Shown here in pieces: positions 1 through 5,511 of a stretch of DNA of 10,619 nt. The notes beneath the pieces were generated by a model that saw nothing but the letters and a program-made list of their open reading frames with translations, was not told the DNA's origin and ran no database searches. How positions within the stretch are numbered: position 1 is the first letter of the stretch; each line of letters opens with the position of its first letter. Made by a program: the position numbers and the translations under genes. The stretch comes from Tannerellaceae bacterium (GTDB lineage: Bacteria; Bacteroidota; Bacteroidia; Bacteroidales; Tannerellaceae), in NCBI GenBank assembly GCA_031265595.1, contig JAISCM010000089.1:1-10619 (forward strand), read 5' to 3'.

Positions 1-1874
1 CTCCGAAGGCGTTTAAAGTAAAGTTCAACAGCGACTACGAAGTCGCCGGACAAAAGTTTGCCATCCGGGACATTAACCCCGACCTCCCCCGCAACTGGGA
101 CGAGTACAACTACGTAGTGCTGGAATACCGCATCACCACCGCCCAACGCTTTCACGTAGGCTTCACCACCGACTATGGATACAACGAGCTGCGCGTTATG
201 AGCTACCTACCCAACGGCTGGAACAAACTGGCGATCCCCCTTAAATTCTACCGCCGGCTACCCGACGCCCGGATCGACCTGGCTGCTACCTTCAACCAGC
301 CCCGTTACACCGGCTGGATCAATCTGGGAGGCAAACGCGGCGAACTCCACGGCATAGACTCTATAGGCTTTCGCATGCGCGTACCTATTAATAATCCCGA
401 ACTCGAAATCCGCACCCTTACGCTTGCCGTAGACGATCCCGGCGATGCGTATCTGGAAGATACCTACGCCGTAGACGAGTTCGGACAGCATAATCTGGTG
501 CAATACCCGGAGAAGATCACTTCATTGGAACAACTGAAAGCCGAATGGAGCGCCGAAGATCAGGAAATGGAGAGCGCCCAACCTGGCTATAATTACTCAC
601 GCTACGGCGGCTACCTGCAAAAGCAGGTAAAAGGAACCGGCTTCTTCCGGATAGAAAAAGTAGACGGACGCTGGTGGTTTGTAGACCCCGATGGCTACCT
701 CTTCCTCTCTCATGGCGTAGACTGTATAAACCCCGGAGGCGGCGGCAATGCCAACAACTTAGACAAACGAACCGGCATGTTCAAGGAGCTACCCCCCGAA
801 CAGTTCCGGCAAACAAACCGCAACAACGAATCTGCCTCATACGGCGCCTGGAACCTCTACCGCCGCTATGGAGAGGACTTCTACGGGAAAGCCAGCGAGA
901 TGGCCATCAAACGTATGGACAGATGGGGATTGAATACCATAGCCAACTGGTCGTCTGCCGCCGTGTACAACCTGAAAAAGAAGGCCCACACCCTTCAACT
1001 ACGCGGCCTTGCGATGGATGGTGATCTGATGGGCCTTGCCGACGTATACGCCCCCGGCTTTGCTGCCGAAGTAGATTCAAGCATGCAAACCTACCTCCCG
1101 GCCAATAAAGACAATCCCTGGATAGTAGGCTACTTTGTAGGAAACGAGCCATCGTGGCTGGGACAGGAAGCCCGCCTTTGCGACCTTATCCTCGCAGGAG
1201 AAGCCCGCCCCATCCAAACGGCATTGGAACAATTCCTGGCAAATGACGCGAGCCCCGAACGTAAAAAAGAATTTATCCATCAAACGTTCAACATCTTCCT
1301 CCAGACCGTAAAAACAACCATGAAACGGTATGACCCGAACCACCTGAACCTCGGTATCCGCTTCGGCAACCTGAACGAGCTGGACGAATCGCTGATGGAG
1401 ACCTGCCGCAATGCCTTCGACATCCTCAGTTTCAACTGCTACGCCTTAGCGCCAGACAAAGAGATGATGGATCGCGCCCTACGCCTCACCGACACGCCCA
1501 TGATCATCGGCGAATACCACTTCGGAACGGTAGACAGAGGCATGGCGCAATCGCTCTGGCAAGTAGAAAACCAGGAGCAGCGTGGCGTAGCCTACCGTTA
1601 TTACACCGAGCAAGGCTATGCCCACCCGGGCCTGATAGGCACTGCCTACTTCCAATGGTGCGACCAGGATTTGATGGGACGCAGCATAGACGGCGAAAAC
1701 TACAACTGCGGACTGATAGATGTAACCGACCGCCCCTACAAATACCAGGTTGAAGCCATAATGGAAACAGCCAAACGCTTGTACGACATCCACTCCGCCC
1801 TAACCGAACCTTTCACCCAGGAACCGGAAAAAGCCCGCGGGCATGGGGGCATCCCTGATTATTGGGAAAAGTAG
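1..1874 (+). CDS. GH50/agarase-like clan GH-A glycoside hydrolase, 5'-truncated
   Basis: The reading frame is open from base 3 to the TAG at 1872-1874 (623 codons), and the true start is left of the window; the GTG at 117 is internal. The first ~180 residues look like the beta-rich, carbohydrate-binding-like N-terminal domain that precedes the barrel in GH50 agarases and ends in a linker with DEFGQ. A segment containing GTGFFRIEKVDGRWWFVDPDG follows (about 645-700), the usual entry to the GH50-type barrel. The probable acid/base is Glu at 1146-1148 (VGNEPSW), and the probable nucleophile is Glu at 1512-1514 (IIGEYHFG), the normal clan GH-A arrangement at the ends of strands 4 and 7. By family it should hydrolyse a beta-linked galactan or related polysaccharide; the true substrate is not readable. 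A signal peptide cannot be assessed because the N-terminus is missing. Codon use looks richer in C-ending codons than the sigma gene. It converges on the M81 gene. I am confident of a GH-A hydrolase and less so of GH50 itself. Confidence 0.72.
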   Translation, partial: PKAFKVKFNSDYEVAGQKFAIRDINPDLPRNWDEYNYVVLEYRITTAQRFHVGFTTDYGYNELRVMSYLPNGWNKLAIPLKFYRRLPDARIDLAATFNQPRYTGWINLGGKRGELHGIDSIGFRMRVPINNPELEIRTLTLAVDDPGDAYLEDTYAVDEFGQHNLVQYPEKITSLEQLKAEWSAEDQEMESAQPGYNYSRYGGYLQKQVKGTGFFRIEKVDGRWWFVDPDGYLFLSHGVDCINPGGGGNANNLDKRTGMFKELPPEQFRQTNRNNESASYGAWNLYRRYGEDFYGKASEMAIKRMDRWGLNTIANWSSAAVYNLKKKAHTLQLRGLAMDGDLMGLADVYAPGFAAEVDSSMQTYLPANKDNPWIVGYFVGNEPSWLGQEARLCDLILAGEARPIQTALEQFLANDASPERKKEFIHQTFNIFLQTVKTTMKRYDPNHLNLGIRFGNLNELDESLMETCRNAFDILSFNCYALAPDKEMMDRALRLTDTPMIIGEYHFGTVDRGMAQSLWQVENQEQRGVAYRYYTEQGYAHPGLIGTAYFQWCDQDLMGRSIDGENYNCGLIDVTDRPYKYQVEAIMETAKRLYDIHSALTEPFTQEPEKARGHGGIPDYWEK

Positions 1875-1970
1875 TAGTTAAAGTAGTCAAAGGAGTTAAG
1901 TAGTCAAGGAGTTAAGTAGCAAAGAAATTCCTTGACTACTTGACTACTTAACTACTTTAACTACTTAACT
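1875..1970. repeat. tandem and inverted GTAGTTAA/GTAGTCAA repeat between convergent genes, possible bidirectional terminator
   Basis: The gap is built almost wholly from variants of the words GGAGTTAA, GTAGTTAA and GTAGTCAA. Two 16-bp units at 1892-1907 and 1908-1923 match at 14 of 16 positions. The right side carries the inverse: AGTTAAGTAGTCAAG at 1894-1908 is perfectly complementary to 1939-1953, and CAAGGA at 1905-1910 can alternatively pair with 1929-1934. A transcript from either strand could fold into a long hairpin with several slipped pairings. There is no clean T-tract, so classical intrinsic termination is only a guess. The repeat begins directly after the TAG of the glycoside hydrolase and contains the TAG and last two sense codons of the M81 gene, so it can act as a stop-codon cassette for both genes. 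Confidence 0.7.
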
Positions 1971-3496
1971 ATTATTGCCTTTAAATCAGGCATTGCCATG
2001 TCTTTATCTAATGGGAACATGGGGCGGTTGATGCGTTTGTAGGGTAGATTGGGTAAGTCCTGATTTACGCCTCCCAAGGTAAGCGCCATCATCCAGTCGG
2101 CTTGTATATCGTATAGTTCGGGAACCAGGTAGCCGAGTTTTACAACAACAATGTCGGCTTTCGTGGGGTCGATGTTGTGTTTGGTAAACTCTTTTACGTA
2201 GTGGAAGCCTTTCCGCTTTTCGGTGACAATAACATAGATACTGCCTATCTTTACGACTACTTCTTTATTATCCGGGTTGTCCAGATAGATAGAGGTAACG
2301 GTTCCCGACAGTTTTACGGGAGGAGCATACCGGTTGTCTACGGCGGCGCCGGCTGTTCCTTTCACTTTATTTCCAACGCCTGCTTTTATGGCTTTGGCTA
2401 CAAACTCGGGGCCGGGAATAGAGGCGTAGACTAACGTCTTGCCATTGCCGGACGCGAACTCCGGTCGTTTCAGTAATTCGGTAATGGTCCAGGTTACGTC
2501 TCCGGCGCCTCCGGCTGTTGGGTTATCGCCCATATCACTGATGAAATAAGGTTTTTTCGTACTGGCTATTGCTTTTTCCAGACATACGTCTAACGTAGCG
2601 GTGGGGGCAACAAAGTCGAACAGGTTGCGCACGCTCCAGAAGTGATGCGCCAGGTATTCGGCCGTGCGCACTACCATATCCTTATCGTCGCCGTAAGCCA
2701 TAACGACAGCATGGTTACGAGGCTCGTCGGCCCAGGCATATCCTATCCAGATGGCAGCGTCGGTTACGCCTACTTGTTTGGTAGCGGGGGCGATAGCTCC
2801 GTAGAGAGATTTGCCCGGTTCGATACGTGTGCTTGTTTGTTCGCCCGGCAACAATATTGGTACCGGGATCCATGCTTTGTATGCAGGGCGGCCTTTACCG
2901 GATTCCAGCCGGTCGATCAGATTGACCACTGCCCTTTCCCGTGAGTCCATAGAATCTTCGTGGGGCGCTAAACGATAGCAGGTAATCAGGTCGGTATTTT
3001 CAGCCAATCGCCAGGTTACATTTCCATGCAAGTCCATGCAGGTAGATATGAGGGCGTCTTTACCTACTATCGCGCGTACCTTTAATATAAAGTCGCCTTC
3101 GGGGTCATCGAGCCCTATCACACTCATCGCTCCATGAATATCGAAAAACAGTGCATCATACGGAGCATTTGCTTTTAGTAACTCCAGAATCTGGCCGGTA
3201 AGTGATTCGTATGTCTCCCTTGTTAATGCGCCGCCGGGGGTAGCGCTGGCAATCATGGCCGGGAACCATTCGGCTTTATCGCGCATGGGAGCGTCTTCAC
3301 GCAGGAAAGGATAGGAGTTGAGCAGCGCGTCGCCCGCTCTTTTACGAAAAGCATCTTCGGCCGTTCTGGCAGGAGAGAACGTACTACATTCAATCGCTAT
3401 TCCCGCAATGGCGATGCGCGGTTTCTTTTGTGCGAAAGAAAAGGATATACTTCCGGTAAGGAAAAAGACAATTAAAACGGATACTCGTAGTTTCAT
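1961..3496 (-). CDS. exported M81 family (MlrC-like) metallopeptidase
   Basis: The 511-residue protein starts at ATG 3496-3494 with a signal peptide of about 22 residues (MKLR, then a hydrophobic stretch ending SFAQ), so it is probably periplasmic. The body matches the M81/MlrC family, known from MlrC of microcystin-degrading sphingomonads, a zinc peptidase acting on a linearised peptide. Candidate metal and active-site residues lie in the expected order: E36 in ECSTFSP (commonly ETNTFSP), H121 in DIHGAM, D155 and H157 in DLHGN, and H179 in APHED. The C-terminal domain has the conserved DNPTAGGAGD loop at 324-333. Length is normal for the family. It is a single gene, separated from the upstream RRM gene by a strong terminator, so it should have its own promoter. 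Its last codons lie in the convergent repeat. The physiological substrate is unknown; a modified peptide or small amide is possible. Family assignment is firm, function is not. Confidence 0.87.
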   Translation of the reverse strand: MKLRVSVLIVFFLTGSISFSFAQKKPRIAIAGIAIECSTFSPARTAEDAFRKRAGDALLNSYPFLREDAPMRDKAEWFPAMIASATPGGALTRETYESLTGQILELLKANAPYDALFFDIHGAMSVIGLDDPEGDFILKVRAIVGKDALISTCMDLHGNVTWRLAENTDLITCYRLAPHEDSMDSRERAVVNLIDRLESGKGRPAYKAWIPVPILLPGEQTSTRIEPGKSLYGAIAPATKQVGVTDAAIWIGYAWADEPRNHAVVMAYGDDKDMVVRTAEYLAHHFWSVRNLFDFVAPTATLDVCLEKAIASTKKPYFISDMGDNPTAGGAGDVTWTITELLKRPEFASGNGKTLVYASIPGPEFVAKAIKAGVGNKVKGTAGAAVDNRYAPPVKLSGTVTSIYLDNPDNKEVVVKIGSIYVIVTEKRKGFHYVKEFTKHNIDPTKADIVVVKLGYLVPELYDIQADWMMALTLGGVNQDLPNLPYKRINRPMFPLDKDMAMPDLKAIIVK

Positions 3497-3525
3497 TGTA
3501 TATGGGTATTAAAAAATTAGTAATA

Positions 3526-3539
3526 GCGTTTGCAAACGC
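3526..3539. promoter_or_regulatory. perfect 14-bp palindrome upstream of the M81 gene, candidate operator
   Basis: GCGTTTGCAAACGC is a perfect inverted repeat located 30-43 bp upstream of the M81 start codon. Read on the minus strand it overlaps TGCGTTTG (3540-3533), one mismatch from the Bacteroidota -7 box TAnnTTTG, which would leave a leader of about 30 nt. A palindrome on the core promoter fits repression by a dimeric regulator; the CGTTTGCAAACG core is like LacI-family operators in style. No -33 TTG is clear at the right distance, so both the promoter and the operator are inferences. Confidence 0.4.
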
Positions 3540-3551
3540 AGGTAAAAGTAC

Positions 3552-3590
3552 GAATAAAAAAAGAAAGGAGGCCTATTTAAAAGCCTCCTT
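3552..3590 (-). terminator. intrinsic terminator of the cold-shock/RRM unit
   Basis: On the minus strand an 8-bp perfect stem, AAGGAGGC (3590-3583) with GCCTCCTT (3572-3565), encloses a 10-nt loop and is followed by a T-rich run (3564-3552, including seven consecutive T). It lies 23 bases after the stop codon of the RRM gene and before the M81 gene, isolating the two transcription units. Confidence 0.85.
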
Positions 3591-3612
3591 CACTAAAATA
3601 AACGGGATTTAG

Positions 3613-3963
3613 TCAATATCTTCTGGAGTTGTAGCCTCCGCCGCCACCGCCGCTTCTGTTGCCACCTCTATTACCGCCTCCTCTGTTGAATCCGCCGCCA
3701 CCGCCGCCGCTTCTGCGATCTTCACGTGGGCGGGCAATACTTACGGAAATATTTTTCCCGTCGTATTCTGCTTCATTAAGTACGTCAATTGCATTTTGTC
3801 CTTCACTGTCATTAGCCATTTCAACAAATCCGAAACCTCTGGATTTTCCCGTTTCCCTGTCGGTAATCACTTTAGCAGAGGTTACTTCTCCATATTCGCT
3901 AAATAATTCTGTTAAGTCAGCGTCTGTTACGCCATAACTTAAATTCGAAATGTAAATGTTCAT
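3613..3963 (-). CDS. single-RRM glycine-rich RNA-binding protein
   Basis: The 116-residue protein is one RNA recognition motif (1-80) with a short disordered tail. RNP2 is IYISNL at 3-8 and RNP1 is KSRGFGFV at 40-47, with the aromatic residues that stack on RNA bases present (Y4, F44, F46). The tail from about 85 is Gly/Arg/Asn-rich with two runs of six Gly and ends SRRY, like eukaryotic and cyanobacterial glycine-rich RNA-binding proteins. Small RRM proteins are abundant in Bacteroidota, where members of the Rbp group have been reported to bind mRNA and sRNA and to influence polysaccharide utilization genes. The start is ATG 3963-3961, 24 nt after the stop of the cold-shock gene, with no separate -7 box visible in that gap, so the two are probably co-transcribed. 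The tail is encoded by a GCC/CCG-like trinucleotide repeat that includes a 17-bp direct repeat (3637-3653 and 3691-3707), a plausible site of length change between strains. No strong Shine-Dalgarno is present. Confidence 0.93.
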   Translation of the reverse strand: MNIYISNLSYGVTDADLTELFSEYGEVTSAKVITDRETGKSRGFGFVEMANDSEGQNAIDVLNEAEYDGKNISVSIARPREDRRSGGGGGGFNRGGGNRGGNRSGGGGGGYNSRRY

Positions 3964-3987
3964 TCTTGTTTTATTAAATAATTATAG

Positions 3988-4449
3988 TTAGGAGGACTTT
4001 TTATCCTCGTGTTGTATATTTACGGCATTCAAGTCTCGGATTCCTCGTTCAAGCTCAAAGCTTACCAGATTTCCTTCCTTAATGTCTTTTGGAGCAGCGC
4101 TTATGTGGAAAAAGTACTTCTTCACACTATTCAGGTCTTTTATAAAGCCATATCCTTTTGTTTCGTTATAATATTCTACCCTTCCCGTATAGACCGGCTC
4201 TTCTTCCGTATCTTCTTTCCGGGGGGTCGAAATAACAATACTGTCCAGATCTGTGTTCTCTTTTGCTGTTGATTCCGGCGGAGTCGAAGTTATCATACCG
4301 TTCTCATCTACATAAGCAAACATATCTTCCAATGAAGCGCCTTTATTGTTATTGGTCTTTCTGTCTTCTTTACGTTTCTGTTTTTCTTGTCGTTTCGACT
4401 GTTTCTTTTTTTCGTTGTCTCGTTTGTTTGTAGATGCAGGTCTTGCCAT
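3988..4449 (-). CDS. cold-shock-domain protein with basic N-terminal extension
   Basis: The 153-residue protein (starting MARPASTNKR) has three parts: a strongly basic, Lys/Arg/Gln-rich segment (about 9-33), an acidic linker with a VDENG segment (48-87), and a C-terminal cold-shock OB fold (88-147). The OB fold carries the RNP1-like KGYGFIKD at 98-105 and the RNP2-like KYFFHIS at 111-117. This extended layout is typical of Bacteroidota cold-shock proteins, which are about twice the size of E. coli CspA. The role is probably single-stranded RNA binding or chaperoning. The frame extends to a TTG at 4467, but I take ATG 4449-4447 as the start because it is the first ATG and the protein then begins with the family-like sequence. 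A good -7 box lies upstream at 4497-4490. It is the first gene of a two-gene unit with the RRM gene and is divergent from the ECF sigma gene. Confidence 0.9.
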   Translation of the reverse strand: MARPASTNKRDNEKKKQSKRQEKQKRKEDRKTNNNKGASLEDMFAYVDENGMITSTPPESTAKENTDLDSIVISTPRKEDTEEEPVYTGRVEYYNETKGYGFIKDLNSVKKYFFHISAAPKDIKEGNLVSFELERGIRDLNAVNIQHEDKKSS

Positions 4450-4489
4450 GTAAATCTTTTTAATCAAAAATGAATTTTATTATCTTCAA

Positions 4490-4497
4490 CAAAGATA
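4490..4497 (-). promoter_or_regulatory. -7 promoter box of the cold-shock/RRM unit
   Basis: Read on the minus strand the bases are TATCTTTG, a full match to the Bacteroidota -7 consensus TAnnTTTG. Transcription would begin near 4483, giving a leader of about 35 nt before the ATG at 4449. A -33 TTG is not evident at 19-21 bp, so the call rests on the -7 box and its position. Confidence 0.55.
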
Positions 4498-4584
4498 GAT
4501 GTTTTTTTTGGGATTAGATATTATTTTTCGATAATATATTAGGGTAAAGGTATGAAAAAACACCTGTCAACCGAAAGATTTCAT

Positions 4585-4592
4585 TATATTTG
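4585..4592 (+). promoter_or_regulatory. -7 promoter box of the ECF sigma gene
   Basis: TATATTTG matches TAnnTTTG fully and sits 25 bp before ATG 4618. Initiation near 4599 would give a leader of about 20 nt. The box lies inside the longer reading frame that opens at ATG 4552, so that upstream ATG would not be on the transcript. This decides the start of the sigma gene. The -33 region (around 4562-4567) is a poor match. Confidence 0.55.
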
Positions 4593-4617
4593 CCTGGATA
4601 GACAGAGATATGTGCCA

Positions 4618-5187
4618 ATGATTAACAAAGATGTATATTCTACTGATACTATTGTAGAAAATCTATTCGGAAAATATTATAAGATTCTGCGTGCATACGC
4701 TTATCGCCTGTCGGGCGACAAGTATATAGCGGAAGATATTGTGCAAGACGTTTATTACGAGCTGTGGAAGAAAAGGGATAAGCTGGTAATGGAAGACGCT
4801 ATCAAATATTACCTCTTCCGCTCTATTTACACGAAGGCATTGAATTATCTGAATAGTAAAACGTATACGGATACGGAAGCCTTTGAGCAATCTACCGAAG
4901 GGCGTATCCAGCAAATCTACCTGCAATCGCATTTGTCTGACCAGGAAAGTGAATTGATGTACAAAGAGCTTTGTGAAAGAGTAAATAGCGCCATCGATTC
5001 TTTACCGGGGCAGTGTAAAAAGGTTTTTATCCTCAGCCGGAAGTATGAATTAAAGAACAAGGAGATTGCCGAACAGTTGGATATATCCGTAAAGGCCGTT
5101 GAAAAACATATATCCAAGGCATTATCCATACTGCGTGTATCACTGAAAGATATAGGGCTTATCTTATTACTGCCGCTTTTCCTATAA
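4618..5187 (+). CDS. ECF (RpoE-like) sigma-70 factor of a PUL
   Basis: The protein from ATG 4618 has 189 residues, the normal size for Bacteroidota ECF sigma factors. Region 2 spans about 17-80, with AEDIVQDVYYELWKK at 38-52 as the core-binding and -10-recognition helices. Region 4 spans about 118-172, with helix-turn-helix NKEIAEQLDISVKAVEKHIS at 147-166 for -35 recognition. There are no regions 1 or 3. The C-terminus ends in a hydrophobic run (LILLLPLFL). It should direct RNA polymerase to the susC promoter when released by the FecR-like protein encoded next. A longer start at ATG 4552 would add 22 residues not needed by the fold, and a -7 box at 4585-4592 argues against it. It is divergent from the cold-shock gene and followed by a 324-bp gap that holds the palindrome array. 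Confidence 0.93.
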   Translation: MINKDVYSTDTIVENLFGKYYKILRAYAYRLSGDKYIAEDIVQDVYYELWKKRDKLVMEDAIKYYLFRSIYTKALNYLNSKTYTDTEAFEQSTEGRIQQIYLQSHLSDQESELMYKELCERVNSAIDSLPGQCKKVFILSRKYELKNKEIAEQLDISVKAVEKHISKALSILRVSLKDIGLILLLPLFL

Positions 5188-5256
5188 TATAGTCTATGTA
5201 TAGCTTTAGGGCTTTGTTCATACTAATTTCGTGTATTCATTGCATCAGTTTCTACA

Positions 5257-5382
5257 TTTCATGGGGATGAACTAAGGGTTTCACAGGTGTGAAAGAGTCC
5301 TTTCACAGGTGTGAAACAAGGGTTTCACAGGTGTGAAAGATAGGTTTCACAGGTGTGAAACACTCAGCTCATAGTGGTGAAT
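5257..5382. repeat. array of six 22-bp palindromic units between the sigma and anti-sigma genes
   Basis: Four identical 16-bp copies of TTTCACAGGTGTGAAA start at 5279, 5301, 5323 and 5345, exactly 22 bp apart, separated by 6-bp spacers (gagtcc, caaggg, gatagg). Each copy is a perfect inverted repeat of TTTCACA and TGTGAAA around GG. In the same register lie a degenerate unit on the left (5257-5272, 11/16 matches, followed by taaggg, nearly the caaggg spacer) and one on the right (5367-5382, 10/16). The left unit keeps TTCAT/ATGAA pairing with a C-G to T-A double change. The period is close to two helical turns, so identical protein faces would align; in RNA each copy could form a 6-bp stem with an AGGU loop. 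The rest of the 5188-5511 gap holds an AT-rich stretch without clear structure (5188-5256) and the likely fecR leader (from about 5440). Confidence 0.9.
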
Positions 5383-5442
5383 TGTAGAAAGCAGCGTGAA
5401 CAAAACAATAAATCATCCTATACAAACCAGCAAAACAATACA

Positions 5443-5471
5443 TTGCCGGAAGTAAAGGTAGGGTATTTTCA
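5443..5471 (+). promoter_or_regulatory. possible promoter of the anti-sigma gene
   Basis: TTG at 5443-5445, an 18-bp gap and TATTTTCA at 5464-5471 approximate the Bacteroidota TTG-N19-21-TAnnTTTG promoter, with two mismatches at the end of the -7 box. It lies about 40 bp before the FecR-like start and downstream of the palindrome array. If real, the array would be upstream DNA rather than leader RNA for this transcript. Confidence 0.3.
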
Positions 5472-5511
5472 GGTTCATTTGTTTTACTTTAAAGAATGAA
5501 GGATAAAGAGA

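Noticed and set aside
117..119. GTG at 117 as start of the glycoside hydrolase
   Set aside because: The frame is open to the window edge and the upstream residues continue the N-terminal beta domain.
4450..4467. TTG start of the cold-shock protein at 4467
   Set aside because: It would add MIKKIY before a good ATG at 4449 that begins a family-like N-terminus; a TTG start is not needed.
5279..5360. CRP-type sites, because TGTGA and TCACA words occur
   Set aside because: CRP sites read TGTGA-N6-TCACA. Here the order is TCACA-N2-TGTGA, and across the spacer the gap is 10 bp.
5257..5382. CRISPR array
   Set aside because: The repeat is 16 bp with 6-bp spacers; CRISPR spacers are far longer, and there are no cas genes.
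5257..5382. Plasmid-type iteron origin, because of the 22-bp period
   Set aside because: There is no replication initiator gene or typical AT-rich melting block beside it, and the units are palindromes rather than asymmetric iterons.
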